Positions 34,278 through 42,827 of a stretch of DNA of 56,588 bases are shown here, piece after piece. Source of the DNA: a virus. The stretch spans positions 1-56,588 of the IMG/VR virus record IMGVR_UViG_3300043409_001689; one strand, 5' to 3'. The notes under the pieces were generated by a model. The model had not been told where the DNA came from. It worked only from the letters and a program-made list of their open reading frames with translations, and did not search any database. How positions within the stretch are numbered: the first letter of the stretch is position 1; each line of letters begins with the position of its first letter. Made by a program: the position numbers and the translations under genes.

Positions 34278-35918
34278 ATGGCGAACAGGCTTCTATCATA
34301 CATAACAAGAACCTACGAACAAGGGATTGATACTATTTTAGGTTATATGACGGTCAATTTACCCGAAATGACTGACCATACTTTGGGAAATCCTTTCGTG
34401 AGAATGGTTCATGTATGGCTTGCCATGTTCGAGCAGCACCAATATTATATTGATGATGCAGCCAATGAAAATTTCTTGCACCTCGCAAGACGCTATAAAT
34501 CCTTAGTGGCTCATGCAAGGGCTAATGACTACCGCATAAGACTTTCTTCACCCGCTACGGTTGACCTTACGTTTGAACTCAATCAAGCAGCAACAAGCGA
34601 AATAACAATTCCTATCAATACCCAAGTGTTGTCTGAAAGTGGTAATGTCTCTTTTTGGACTACGGAAGTAGGCACTATTGCAATAGGTCAAAGAAGCGTC
34701 TTGGTGAAAGCGAAGCAAGAAAACCCTTTGACTATTTCAAAGACTATTAATTGTATTGGGGGTAAATGGCAGCAGTACGCCTTAGAGTCCAATGTAAGCG
34801 AAGGAACAGTACAAGTGATTGACCAAACCAATGAATACTACCTTGTAAAAGATACTTTGCTTTATTCAAAGGCTGAAAAAGTCTTTGTTCCCAATGTTCA
34901 TTATGACGGAACACCTATTGTTCAGTTTGGTGATGGGGTTACTGGTGCCAGCCCGAACGCTTCGGAAGTCCTAACGGTGCAATGGAAAGAAACTTTAGGC
35001 TTTAATGGAAACTTGAAAGCCTACACGTTAACTCGCCTTGCGACTTCTTTAAGCCTTCCAAATGGACTCACTATAAAGGTCTATAATGTGAATCAAGCAA
35101 GCGGGGGCAAAGGAATTGACAATGTGGCAGACATTCGCAAAGGCATTGAGAGCCAAAAGCGGACTTTAGGAACTGCTATAATGAAACAAGACTTTCAGAT
35201 GCTTGCCGAAGGAGTAGCGGGAGTGTTGAAAGCGGGGGTGAAAAGCGTATGCGGAAAACCTTTAGAAGTTTATATAATTCCTGTTGGTGGGGGGATAGCT
35301 TCAAACACTTTGAAGGATTCGGTTTATAGTCTCTTGGAAGCTAAAAGGGTTTTTGGTAGGAAGTTGGAAGTTAAGCCTACGGGTGTATTAAGACTTCTCT
35401 TAAGCATCAATGTAAGATTAAATGGTTCTTATGTAGAAACGGCTAAGAGGGAAGAGATTACGGCAGCTTTGATAGATTTCCTAAGCTATCAAAAGCAAGA
35501 AATAGGGGGAACTTTGGCTATGTCCGACATCTATCAAATCGTAGAAGGAATACAAGGGGTAGGAAACTCTGATATTATAGATATGCGGGTAAAGCCTTAT
35601 GCAAGACCAATATTGGGTAATGAAACACCTTTGGCTTGGACGGTGGACTTGAAGAAAGGCTCGGAGACTACCCATGAGTGGCTTATAGGCTTTGTGACTT
35701 CTACAAAGTTTAATGTATTCAAGAACAATGAACTTGTAAAGACTGCCTTAATAGGCGAACTTATAGACACTCCCGAAGTTTCCTTTACGCTTTTGGGGGC
35801 TTACACCGCAGGGCAAAAGTGGTCTTTCGTGACTTACAAGGGGTTTGGCTCGGTGAATACCAATGAAATGTCAATCATCATATCGGACTCCTCCGATATT
35901 AATATCAAATTCATTTGA
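34278..35918 (+). CDS. Baseplate J-like wedge protein
   Basis: 546 aa. Forms the baseplate periphery with the gpI-like protein. FLHLARRYKSLVAHARANDY and RLSSPATVDLTFELNQAATS then ITIPINTQVLSESGNVSFWT are typical Baseplate_J elements. Further conserved parts are QASGGKGIDNVADIRKGIES (the usual G-G-x-D-x-E-x-x-x-x-R pattern) and LEVYIIPVGGG-like strands. The leader is TTTAATTAAATGG, a late-type leader. Overlaps the next gene. Confidence 0.85.
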   Translation: MANRLLSYITRTYEQGIDTILGYMTVNLPEMTDHTLGNPFVRMVHVWLAMFEQHQYYIDDAANENFLHLARRYKSLVAHARANDYRIRLSSPATVDLTFELNQAATSEITIPINTQVLSESGNVSFWTTEVGTIAIGQRSVLVKAKQENPLTISKTINCIGGKWQQYALESNVSEGTVQVIDQTNEYYLVKDTLLYSKAEKVFVPNVHYDGTPIVQFGDGVTGASPNASEVLTVQWKETLGFNGNLKAYTLTRLATSLSLPNGLTIKVYNVNQASGGKGIDNVADIRKGIESQKRTLGTAIMKQDFQMLAEGVAGVLKAGVKSVCGKPLEVYIIPVGGGIASNTLKDSVYSLLEAKRVFGRKLEVKPTGVLRLLLSINVRLNGSYVETAKREEITAALIDFLSYQKQEIGGTLAMSDIYQIVEGIQGVGNSDIIDMRVKPYARPILGNETPLAWTVDLKKGSETTHEWLIGFVTSTKFNVFKNNELVKTALIGELIDTPEVSFTLLGAYTAGQKWSFVTYKGFGSVNTNEMSIIISDSSDINIKFI

Positions 35919-36514
35919 TGCCTATTCAAGATACCATATTCTCATTGTTCGGCTCGGGGGAAAAGCGGACGGACACTTACAGAGATTCCAACGGCAAAGG
36001 TGTCTTGGAACGCTTCAATGAGTGTATTGGAAAAGATATGGACTTTTTGACCGTGGAACTTGAAGGTATGGCGGTCAAGTTGAATGACATTTATCAAGCC
36101 GACTTTCACACGCTTTCAGTCATTTGCGAAGGCTTAGGGCTTCCTTACCAAGAACTCTACAAAGGTTCGGACATAGACGTTCTAAGACGTATTGCAAAGT
36201 ATTCTAAAGGCATCATTGAGAATAGGTCAAATAAGGACGGGGTGAAACTAATCACCTACTTAATACTGCCAATGGTGACGGTAGAAGTAATTGAAGACTT
36301 CCCTATTTCGGGCTTTGATTCTTCTATTACTTTAGATGATTCCAAGAGGGTTTTTGATACTTCGGGAGGGCTTGCTTGCGTTGGGCTATCCTTTGAATTT
36401 AATAGTCCAATAGTTCTTAGTGAAGATGAAAAAGAAACGATGCGCCTTATTGCTTCTTTCAATACCCCCATTGACTGCCTTTCGGTGGTCAAATTAAACG
36501 GTACGATAATTTAA
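35918..36514 (+). CDS. Baseplate gpI-like tail protein
   Basis: 198 aa from the ATG at 35918, which overlaps the J-gene stop; the upstream TTG at 35915 is unlikely. It lies directly after Baseplate_J, the usual place of gpI. ITYLILPMVTVEVIEDFP and VGLSFEFNSPIVLSEDEKET fit its second half, in which a beta domain ends the wedge. Assigned mainly by synteny. Confidence 0.7.
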   Translation: MPIQDTIFSLFGSGEKRTDTYRDSNGKGVLERFNECIGKDMDFLTVELEGMAVKLNDIYQADFHTLSVICEGLGLPYQELYKGSDIDVLRRIAKYSKGIIENRSNKDGVKLITYLILPMVTVEVIEDFPISGFDSSITLDDSKRVFDTSGGLACVGLSFEFNSPIVLSEDEKETMRLIASFNTPIDCLSVVKLNGTII

Positions 36515-36530
36515 CGAAAATTTTAAGATA

Positions 36531-38153
36531 ATGCAAAGGAGAACTTTTGAGTTTCAAGCCGACGACTTGACAAATGATTTGAACGCTTCCATAACTGGCT
36601 TGGTAGATGCGGGGGTCTATCGTGGCTTTGATAGTATTGATTACTTACAAGGAAGTCTTTGGATAGACTTTAACCATGATGTTACCGCCTTTCCTTTCTT
36701 TGATAATGGCACTACTCACGGGGCTTGCGGTTTAGTGGTTACTCCAAAGGGTTGCCGAATTGTAGAAACTACAAGAGTCCGTGTCAGCTTTTCATTATCT
36801 AATCCAAGTATTACGAGGGTTCACGCTTTAGTTTGTGAACATCTTAGGGTAGATACCGTAGGGGGCAATATTGCCAACTACTACTTCCAAGACCCTACTG
36901 ACCCTATCAATGGTGATATGGTGCATATTGGGAACTTGTACGAGTTTTCGGACGGCTCTTTAATTTGGGAAAGAAATATGTCAAGACTTCTTGGAGGGCG
37001 CAGCATAGAAACTGAAAACTTGCAAAAAGCCATGTGGCGGGAAAAGTCTTTGGTAGCTTTGATAGACGCGCGGGGGAGATTAGGGATTACTGAGGGAGCA
37101 AGCATCTTTGATGTGCAAGGCGAAGACAAGACGATTTATAGCCTTCCAAACTTTTCCAATAGTCTTGGTACAAAAACTGGTGCCAGTATTATCTTGAAGG
37201 CTCTTTCAAGTTTCAAGATAAGCGACAAAAATCCTATCCCTGTGCTTCCTTTTAATAGCGTTGAAAAGCCGATTAATCTTGGCGGGGAAGATGAAATAGA
37301 AATCACTATTGGAGGATTCGTGGAACTTTTAGAAGGTGAAAGCTTTTGGCACGTCAAGAATATTTGGACTGCTCAAATATCTTCGGCTTCCTTGTATCAC
37401 CGTTTGTCTAACATGGACGAGTGGGGCTTTCTTGAAGATTTTAGGACTTCTGTACACTACACTTTAAGAAAGAAGGAAAGTACGGGAGTGGCAAATGGTC
37501 TTATCGTAACGTCTAACAAGCACCGCTTCATAGAAGTTACGGTGGAAGAAGGTGAGGAGGTTTTAGGTTTTTCCCAACCTTTTGAAGTAGGTTCGGAAGT
37601 GACTATAAATTTTGTAGTGCCTACTGGAATAGCCTATTTAAAAAACTTTGTTGGTAATAGTATTGCTAAGTTCAAGACTTTTAATAGTTTTGACGGAATT
37701 TTGAAAAGTTCAAGTATTGTTAAAGGGATTCAGCTTCCGGACAGGTTCTTAGTGACGGAATTTGAAGCACTTGAAATTTGGCAAGTTCCTATAAGTTCTT
37801 CTTTGCCCATTCAAAATTCAGTCTATGGAAGTCCGTTTGGATTTCGCAAGAGAATTGATGGATTTGTAGAATTTAGGGGGAGCATCATTACGCCTTTGGA
37901 AGACTTTTCTTTTACTATTTCAAGAGACTTGTTTCCTAATCTTGAGGAAAGTGTTTATGAAAAAGAGATTACTATTCCACCATTAAGAAACATAAACGAT
38001 ACGAAGGATTCGGTAAGATACAAGGTAGATTCTACAATAGTCAACGGAGTTCCTGTTTTTGGAAACACGATAACATTTACTATTGTAAATCCTACTGATA
38101 ATACAGAATCAATAGAATATAACTTTGATTACGTCTTAATGTCTTACAAATAA
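36531..38153 (+). CDS. Tail fibre / receptor-binding candidate
   Basis: 540 aa, beta-rich with no membrane segments. It follows gpJ and gpI, the position of tail fibres in contractile-tail phages. The N-terminal ~110 residues may attach to the baseplate; the remainder contains several strand-rich modules (TRVRVSFSLSNPSITRVHAL, EIEITIGGFVELLEGESF, ITIPPLRNINDTKDSVRYK). It is preceded by an exact TTTAACGAAAATTTTA leader motif (36511) 18 bp from ATG. A role in host binding is inferred from position. Confidence 0.62.
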   Translation: MQRRTFEFQADDLTNDLNASITGLVDAGVYRGFDSIDYLQGSLWIDFNHDVTAFPFFDNGTTHGACGLVVTPKGCRIVETTRVRVSFSLSNPSITRVHALVCEHLRVDTVGGNIANYYFQDPTDPINGDMVHIGNLYEFSDGSLIWERNMSRLLGGRSIETENLQKAMWREKSLVALIDARGRLGITEGASIFDVQGEDKTIYSLPNFSNSLGTKTGASIILKALSSFKISDKNPIPVLPFNSVEKPINLGGEDEIEITIGGFVELLEGESFWHVKNIWTAQISSASLYHRLSNMDEWGFLEDFRTSVHYTLRKKESTGVANGLIVTSNKHRFIEVTVEEGEEVLGFSQPFEVGSEVTINFVVPTGIAYLKNFVGNSIAKFKTFNSFDGILKSSSIVKGIQLPDRFLVTEFEALEIWQVPISSSLPIQNSVYGSPFGFRKRIDGFVEFRGSIITPLEDFSFTISRDLFPNLEESVYEKEITIPPLRNINDTKDSVRYKVDSTIVNGVPVFGNTITFTIVNPTDNTESIEYNFDYVLMSYK

Positions 38154-38235
38154 TTCAAAAAGACTTATAGATATTTTTTTATTAAATCAAATTTACAGTA
38201 TATTGCACCGTTATTACGATTCATTAAGAGAAACA

Positions 38236-38316
38236 ATGATTTTACTCATTGGCATTTTGATAGGAATGTTAATAATAGGCTTATACTTTTCGTATAAGAT
38301 AAGACGAAAGCGTTAA
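38236..38316 (+). CDS. Possible 26-aa membrane micropeptide
   Basis: ILLIGILIGMLIIGLYFSY with a basic end (KIRRKR). One perfect membrane span plus a positively charged tail in the lysis region is the profile of pinholin or other small lysis-helper peptides. It is preceded by AAGAGAAACA, a weak RBS-like stretch. It lies between the fibre gene and the HU-like gene in a 219-bp gap. Confidence 0.45.
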   Translation: MILLIGILIGMLIIGLYFSYKIRRKR

Positions 38317-38372
38317 GCAGCAGCACACTACAAGTAAAAATATTTTAACGAAAATTTGAAGTTAGTAATCAC

Positions 38373-38780
38373 ATGGAACGTAATGTGCCTAATAAAAGCG
38401 TTGAAAGCCATAAGGCTCGAAAGCACTTCCCAAAAGCATCAACTTCTTTTTTAGAAGTAGTTATGAATACCCAAAAAATTACAGGCGGTGGCGAAGCCTA
38501 CACAGCAAGAATCATTAAAACCTTCTTAGATGAAGTAACTAAAGGCGTCACTAAGTATGGAAGGTTGACGATTCCCGATACTTTTGAAATCTATGTTTCC
38601 GTGCAAGCGGAGAAGCAAAATAATATTAAAAAAGCGGAACGCTTCGGCTCGATAACCGAAATAGTCCCCGAACATTTTATTATAAAAGTCAAACCTCATG
38701 TTCAAATGCGTAAAGTAATACGAAACAAAAGTACAAAGAGTCAATTCATGCCAAAACCAACAAAGGCAGAATTAGGATAG
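38373..38780 (+). CDS. HU/IHF-like DNA-binding protein (divergent)
   Basis: 135 aa. The central part (AYTARIIKTFLDEVTKGVTKYGR then LTIPDTFEIYVSVQAEKQN) and the end (FIIKVKPHVQMRKVIRN) follow the HU pattern: helices, a G-R-(L/V)-x-(L/I)-P-x-F-x-x-(F/I) strand, a long arm and a final (F)-K-x-G-x-x-(L/M)-(R/K) segment. The usual P at the arm tip is absent, so it is a diverged form. The ~30-residue N-terminal extension is Lys/Ser-rich. It may bend phage DNA or pack it. Exact leader motif at 38345. Confidence 0.62.
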   Translation: MERNVPNKSVESHKARKHFPKASTSFLEVVMNTQKITGGGEAYTARIIKTFLDEVTKGVTKYGRLTIPDTFEIYVSVQAEKQNNIKKAERFGSITEIVPEHFIIKVKPHVQMRKVIRNKSTKSQFMPKPTKAELG

Positions 38781-38795
38781 CTTCGGCAAAGTTTT

Positions 38796-38850
38796 AACGA
38801 AAATTATTGTTTTTATCAAAGGACTTGTGCAAATTTAGCATAAGTCCTTT
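38796..38850 (+). promoter_or_regulatory. Orphan leader motif followed by a terminator hairpin
   Basis: AACGAAAATT (38796-38805) is not followed by a start codon but by a hairpin (AAAGGACTT 38818-38826 with AAGTCCTTT 38842-38850, T-rich end). The motif and terminator are next to each other, as at 1620-1664 and 42127-42172. Confidence 0.5.
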
Positions 38851-38912
38851 TCTTATTTAGGCAAATGGCTTAGCAAATTATAATCACTGATTTTCCATAA
38901 AAGCATAGTTAT

Positions 38913-39260
38913 ATGAAAGATTTAATAAAGGCTATCACGGATTTGGTAGCTATTGCACGGAGCGACTTCAAGACTTTTGCTTTTATAGTATCGGTGGTTT
39001 TGAATGGGTTTTCACTTTGGTTTTGCTGGACGCTTGTAACTGATTTAAATACTGAACGCGACAAGAATGACACTACGTGCGAAACTAAAGTAGAAAAGAA
39101 GCAGTTGGCTTTTGATATAGAATTGAAATTAGTAAAAGACGAAAGAGATACTTTGAAAAAACTAATAGTTCAAGAAAGGGAAGACTGTAATTCTACTATT
39201 ATAAAGATGAAGGACGAACAAAAGTCCATATATGAACGAATATTAAAATGGGAAAAATGA
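38913..39260 (+). CDS. Inner-membrane spanin-like protein
   Basis: 115 aa. One N-terminal membrane span (TFAFIVSVVLNGFSLWFCW, ~residues 20-40) followed by a long charged coiled coil (ELKLVKDERDTLKKLIVQER) is the profile of an i-spanin (Rz). It overlaps by ATGA with the next small gene, which has a signal sequence, an arrangement typical of Rz/Rz1. Sequence similarity cannot be judged. A chaperone or holin-associated role is possible. Confidence 0.55.
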   Translation: MKDLIKAITDLVAIARSDFKTFAFIVSVVLNGFSLWFCWTLVTDLNTERDKNDTTCETKVEKKQLAFDIELKLVKDERDTLKKLIVQEREDCNSTIIKMKDEQKSIYERILKWEK

Positions 39261-39463
39261 AAGCAATAACCCTCGTATTAGTAGTTTTTTTTTCTACTTC
39301 ATTCTATTCGGACGCTCCTCGCGGGGAAGTTCCCAAAAAGCCTATATCAGAATTTAAAGATGAAATTCAAAGGCTTCAAGGCAAGGGTCACGAAGCCCAA
39401 AAAGAATTTCAATTAATTAATATTAAAATTGATTCATTATGCAAAAATTACGAAAACTTGTAA
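39257..39463 (+). CDS. Small exported protein, possible o-spanin partner
   Basis: 68 aa from the ATG at 39257, which overlaps the previous stop as ATGA; ATG 39248 would add three residues. An N-terminal hydrophobic signal (ITLVLVVFFSTSFYSDA) has no Cys for a lipobox, so it would not be a classical Rz1 lipoprotein. The mature part is Lys/Glu-rich and helical. Its location right after the spanin-like gene suggests a partner. Confidence 0.5.
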   Translation: MKAITLVLVVFFSTSFYSDAPRGEVPKKPISEFKDEIQRLQGKGHEAQKEFQLINIKIDSLCKNYENL

Positions 39464-40149
39464 ATGTAGGAGTGCCGCTTCTCTTGCTACTCTTAGGTAT
39501 CTTCTTTTTCTTCACTAAAGACTTTCCGACGACTTCCATAGGTGGATTAAATAGCGTAGGGGGGTTTTTATCGGACGTGGACAGCTTAAAGAATGCTGCG
39601 GACTATTGGCAAGCGGAAGCTTCTAAAAGCGACACGGTAATTATCAAAGTGCCTACATACGTCTATGTTGACCGTCCTATCTCAATTCCTATCCAAAAGA
39701 ATAAAGTCTTTCCAAAAGAAATAGACTTGAATGACTTTGACTTAGAAGACGTTTCAAAAGGCGATGAAGTGGTGGCAAGCGTTCCAGTAAAGACTACTGA
39801 AAAAGATTATGGAAGCTTCTTAGAACTTCCCTATGACTTTACCTTGAAGAATGAAGGAGTGTCTTTCGATGGACTTATTACGGCTGATTCTTTTACTATT
39901 AAGAATCTTCTTATCGCTTCGCCTTATGAAGTAATGCCTATTGTAAGTATTAAAGGAGACTATGAAAAAAGAAGCGTAGTGTTTAGGTATTCAAGCCCAT
40001 ATTTGAAAAACCTCAACATCTCCTACACGGAAAAAGATAGGCTAAGTGACAAGGGCTTAAAGAAAGTTAAAAGAAAAGCAGCTTTAAAAGGCACATTGAT
40101 AGGTGCTGGATTAGGGGCTTTGACTTATTTCATCATTCAAAGAAAGTAA
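39439..40149 (+). CDS. Membrane protein with spans at both ends
   Basis: 236 aa. A strong N-terminal span (VGVPLLLLLLGIFFFFTKDF) and a weaker C-terminal one (GTLIGAGLGALTYFIIQ) flank a ~170-residue, acidic, beta-rich middle. The start overlaps the previous gene by 25 bp and the stop touches the endolysin gene. In this lysis neighbourhood it may be a spanin-like or lysis-regulating protein, or anchor something across the periplasm. No family recognised. Confidence 0.6.
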   Translation: MQKLRKLVNVGVPLLLLLLGIFFFFTKDFPTTSIGGLNSVGGFLSDVDSLKNAADYWQAEASKSDTVIIKVPTYVYVDRPISIPIQKNKVFPKEIDLNDFDLEDVSKGDEVVASVPVKTTEKDYGSFLELPYDFTLKNEGVSFDGLITADSFTIKNLLIASPYEVMPIVSIKGDYEKRSVVFRYSSPYLKNLNISYTEKDRLSDKGLKKVKRKAALKGTLIGAGLGALTYFIIQRK

Positions 40150-40872
40150 ATGAATCTAAGGCAAATTAAAGAGTTCCAATTTTTCCTAATAGGCTTAGGC
40201 TTATACAAAGGAAAGGCTGACGGCGAGATAGGACCAATGACTAAGGAAGCTATAAAAGCCTTCCAAAAGTCTAATGGGCTTCTTTCGGACGGTATCATCG
40301 GGTCTAAGACTATTGAAAAAGCTGTTGGGCTGGGATTTATGCGCGCGGAGTTTCCTTTGAAGCCTACAAATATTTGGTCATTAGATGCGAAACAAAGGGA
40401 AGCAAAGTTCGGAAAATTCAAATTTGAAGCGGGTCATTCTTTGACCGATAGAGATGCGGTCAATATAAAAGGTGATTGGGAAAACAAAAATATCGTTACC
40501 GTTCAAATTCCACAGCTTGAAGCAATCAAAGGAAGTGCTGCGGTGCGCTGCCATAAACTTGTAGCAAATCAACTTATAGGTTTATTTCAAGCCTTTGAAG
40601 ACAAAGGGCTTATGAAGTATATCTTAACATGGGATGGTATGTTTTACCCGAGGTTCATGCGAGGATATTATGGCAAATTGTCAAATCACTCATGGGGAAC
40701 TGCTTTTGATATTAATGTCGAATGGAACGGAATGGGAACTACCCCCGCTTTAGTAGGCGAAAAAGGAAGTGTAAGGCTTTTGGTAGAGACTGCCTTAGAG
40801 TTCGGCTTTTACTGGGGTGGTTGGTTTGACCGAAAAGACGGGATGCACTTTGAGGTGTATAAGATAATTTAA
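40150..40872 (+). CDS. Endolysin: peptidoglycan-binding domain plus M15 peptidase
   Basis: 240 aa. Residues 1-60 are a PG_binding_1 type domain (LGLYKGKADGEIGPMTKEAI, then FQKSNGL and DGIIGSKT). Residues ~90-240 form an M15-type (VanY/Ply500-like) D,D- or L,D-carboxypeptidase. Zinc ligands fit H180 and D187 in SNHSWGTAFDIN and H233 in GMHFEV. It cleaves peptide cross-links of peptidoglycan. No signal peptide is present, so export depends on a holin, fitting the membrane genes around it. Confidence 0.9.
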   Translation: MNLRQIKEFQFFLIGLGLYKGKADGEIGPMTKEAIKAFQKSNGLLSDGIIGSKTIEKAVGLGFMRAEFPLKPTNIWSLDAKQREAKFGKFKFEAGHSLTDRDAVNIKGDWENKNIVTVQIPQLEAIKGSAAVRCHKLVANQLIGLFQAFEDKGLMKYILTWDGMFYPRFMRGYYGKLSNHSWGTAFDINVEWNGMGTTPALVGEKGSVRLLVETALEFGFYWGGWFDRKDGMHFEVYKII

Positions 40873-40904
40873 ATTATTTTTTTTAACGAAAATTCTAAAA
40901 ATCT

Positions 40905-41366
40905 ATGAAAAATTTAATTGTTGGCTGTTTGATTTTTACAGCAACTATGCTTGGCGTAGGCTCTTTAAGCACCATACAGGCGCAAGCTTCTAATGAAGAT
41001 CTAAAGGCTGCCGTGGTTCAAGAACAAGTTCAAGACGGGGCTTTTGATATGGCTTATTTGGACTTTAGTACTCCCGAGACTTCTAAAAAGTCAATCGCTT
41101 TTTTGTTGTCTATCATCTTGACTATTGCAGTGGGCTATATCCCTGCGGTGAAGACTTGGGCTTCTAAGGGGCAAAACCGAAAAGCTATTAGAATAGCTTT
41201 AGCAGCTTTACCTATAGTGGCTACAAGTCTATTCTTTGGGGGCGGTTTTAATCTCAATGAGTTATTGCAAGCAATCTTCGGGGCGATTGGTTCGGCTATT
41301 TTCTTACACAATATTGCTATTAAGCCTTTTACTCCTACAAAAAAAGCCGCAAAGAGTGATGTATAG
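40905..41366 (+). CDS. Holin-like membrane protein with signal peptide
   Basis: 153 aa. Residues 1-28 are a signal peptide with an AxA-type site (TIQAQA). After a ~40-residue acidic periplasmic stretch come three hydrophobic segments (IAFLLSIILTIAVGYIPAV, IALAALPIVATSLFF and a third near LLQAIFGAIGSAIFL) and a basic tail ending KKAAKSDV. Position after the endolysin and multiple spans make a holin likely, but a signal peptide is unusual for one. Exact leader motif (TTTTAACGAAAATTCTAAAAA) at 40881. Confidence 0.6.
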   Translation: MKNLIVGCLIFTATMLGVGSLSTIQAQASNEDLKAAVVQEQVQDGAFDMAYLDFSTPETSKKSIAFLLSIILTIAVGYIPAVKTWASKGQNRKAIRIALAALPIVATSLFFGGGFNLNELLQAIFGAIGSAIFLHNIAIKPFTPTKKAAKSDV

Positions 41367-41394
41367 TTTTTTAATTTTTGAATGATGTTTGTTG

Positions 41395-41420
41395 TGGCTG
41401 ACAGGAGCAATCTTGTCAGC
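41395..41420. terminator. Terminator after the holin-like gene
   Basis: GGCTGACA (41395-41402) pairs with TGTCAGCC (41413-41420), followed by TTTTTATTG. Confidence 0.82.
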
Positions 41421-41519
41421 CTTTTTATTGTAAAATTCATTTAAGTAAATAAAAAATATTTGTTTGACTGGATTCATTTACTTATGTTTGCAGTCAATTA
41501 ACGAAAATTCAATAATCCA

Positions 41520-42014
41520 ATGAAGGGAATGAGAATCCAAGACTTGCCGATGCGCGCGCAAGTCCAAATACAACAGCAATTACATAATGAGAAAAATATA
41601 CAATCTTCCAAAACAAAGTCATTAACGAAAGTTCTACAAGATGAAAAGGAAAACGATAGAAGTTTCTTTTTCCTTAGAGCCTGTCAAGCAGAAGGCTTAT
41701 TTCCCATAAAAGAATTTAAGTTTGCAAAAGAAGCCACTAAAAGATTGTGGCGTTCTGATTATTATTTTGAACAAGAGGGGATTCGGGTAGCGGTGGAACA
41801 AGAAGGTGGAACAATGACGAATGGTCGCCACAATAGAGGAAAAGGCTATGAAGAAGACATGAAGAAATACAACTTCTATCAAAGTCACGGAATAATCCTT
41901 CTGAGATTTACGACAAAACAAATATCGTTTTTTCCTGTTCAGATAGCGAAAATTGTTAAATCTGCGTTACTAAGTGAAGATTTTACGTCTTTACTATTGG
42001 AATTATACAAATAG
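41520..42014 (+). CDS. PD-(D/E)XK-type endonuclease-like protein (VRR-NUC or Vsr-like)
   Basis: 164 aa. After an N-terminal basic/helical ~50 residues, the core reads YYFEQEGIRVAVEQEGG, then GRHNRGKGYEEDMKKYNFYQ and HGIILLRFTTKQI. V-A-V-E-x-(E/Q)-G-G, R-H-x-R-G-x-(G)-(F/Y)-E-x-D-x-x-K-(Y/N), then L-R-F is a known phage nuclease pattern resembling VRR-NUC and short-patch-repair enzymes. It may help packaging, repair or cleave host DNA. Leader motif at 41498; a second near-copy (AACGAAAGTTC, 41623) lies inside the gene, followed by an out-of-frame ATG that opens only 22 codons. Confidence 0.7.
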   Translation: MKGMRIQDLPMRAQVQIQQQLHNEKNIQSSKTKSLTKVLQDEKENDRSFFFLRACQAEGLFPIKEFKFAKEATKRLWRSDYYFEQEGIRVAVEQEGGTMTNGRHNRGKGYEEDMKKYNFYQSHGIILLRFTTKQISFFPVQIAKIVKSALLSEDFTSLLLELYK

Positions 42015-42126
42015 TTTTTATATTTGCATAATATTGATATATGTCAATTATAATAGCTTTCCTAAGATTAAGCTATTTCTAAGATAAAAACTTCTCTTTC
42101 TCTCTCCTTTACTGGATAGGATTTAG

Positions 42127-42138
42127 AATTTTCGTTAA
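42127..42138 (-). promoter_or_regulatory. Orphan leader motif on the minus strand
   Basis: TTAACGAAAATT reads leftward here, but no ORF of more than a few codons follows. A terminator hairpin (42149-42172) lies just upstream of it. Confidence 0.45.
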
Positions 42139-42148
42139 AATTTTGCTG

Positions 42149-42172
42149 AAGCCTATCTAACAAGATAGGCTT
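42149..42172 (+). terminator. Terminator before the ParB-like gene
   Basis: AAGCCTATCT / AGATAGGCTT, 4-nt loop, followed by T5. Confidence 0.85.
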
Positions 42173-42215
42173 TTTTTATGTAGGTTATGGATGAACAAAA
42201 TAACATTTAAGTAAA

Positions 42216-42827
42216 ATGCAAATTATCATTCATAATCCAAACTCCCTGCCTACGGCTGACTATCGTTCCCTTATTCCCATTCAAGGAAACCTAAAAGACC
42301 TAAAAGAAAAGAATTACAAGAAACTAAAGAAGTCTTTTGAAAGGTACGGCTTCAAGATTCCTTTTTTCGTATGGATTCCTACGGAGTCTGAAAGCGTCAT
42401 GGTGGACGGGGAAGACTTTGAAATAGAAGCGGGTAAGATGTACTTGCTTGACGGGCATCAAAGGCATCGTCTTTTGAATACTGAGGGGTGTACGCCTTAC
42501 GAACTTCCGTATGTGCTTATAGAAGCGGAAAACTTCTTGAAAGCAAAAGAAATGATACTTGTCATAAGTTCTCAATACGGAACTATGACAAGGGAAGGCT
42601 TGGATAGCTTCGGAATTGAGCAAGACTTCTTTGAAGATTTCGTGAACTTTGATGCTATTGTGGATTTTGGGATAGGAGAAGAAGAAGAAGGGGAAGATAA
42701 GGAATCAAGCATGAGTCTTGACACTTTTTATAAAATAGAAGTGTCTTTAGAAAGTGAAAGCGAACAAGAAAAATTATTTAATGAACTTCAAAATCAAGGT
42801 TATCAATGCAAAGTTTTAACATTATAA
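42216..42827 (+). CDS. ParB/Srx-fold nuclease-like protein
   Basis: 203 aa. SLIPIQGNLKDLKEKNYKKL followed by KSFERYGFKIPFFVW and KMYLLDGHQRHRLL is the ParB N-terminal signature (L-x-x-x-N-x-(R/K)-x-x..., G-(F/I)-x-x-P, (V/L)-(I/L)-D-G-(H/N)-x-R). An acidic tail (~155-180) and a short C-terminal domain follow. In phages this fold often precedes DNA-modification genes. The leader is TTTAAGTAAAATG. The 3' end overlaps the ABC-type ATPase gene by 22 bp. Confidence 0.78.
   Translation: MQIIIHNPNSLPTADYRSLIPIQGNLKDLKEKNYKKLKKSFERYGFKIPFFVWIPTESESVMVDGEDFEIEAGKMYLLDGHQRHRLLNTEGCTPYELPYVLIEAENFLKAKEMILVISSQYGTMTREGLDSFGIEQDFFEDFVNFDAIVDFGIGEEEEGEDKESSMSLDTFYKIEVSLESESEQEKLFNELQNQGYQCKVLTL

Noticed and set aside
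41641-41709. Short ORF after the near-copy of the leader motif at 41623
   Set aside because: Only 22 codons, out of frame within the nuclease gene; probably a chance match.
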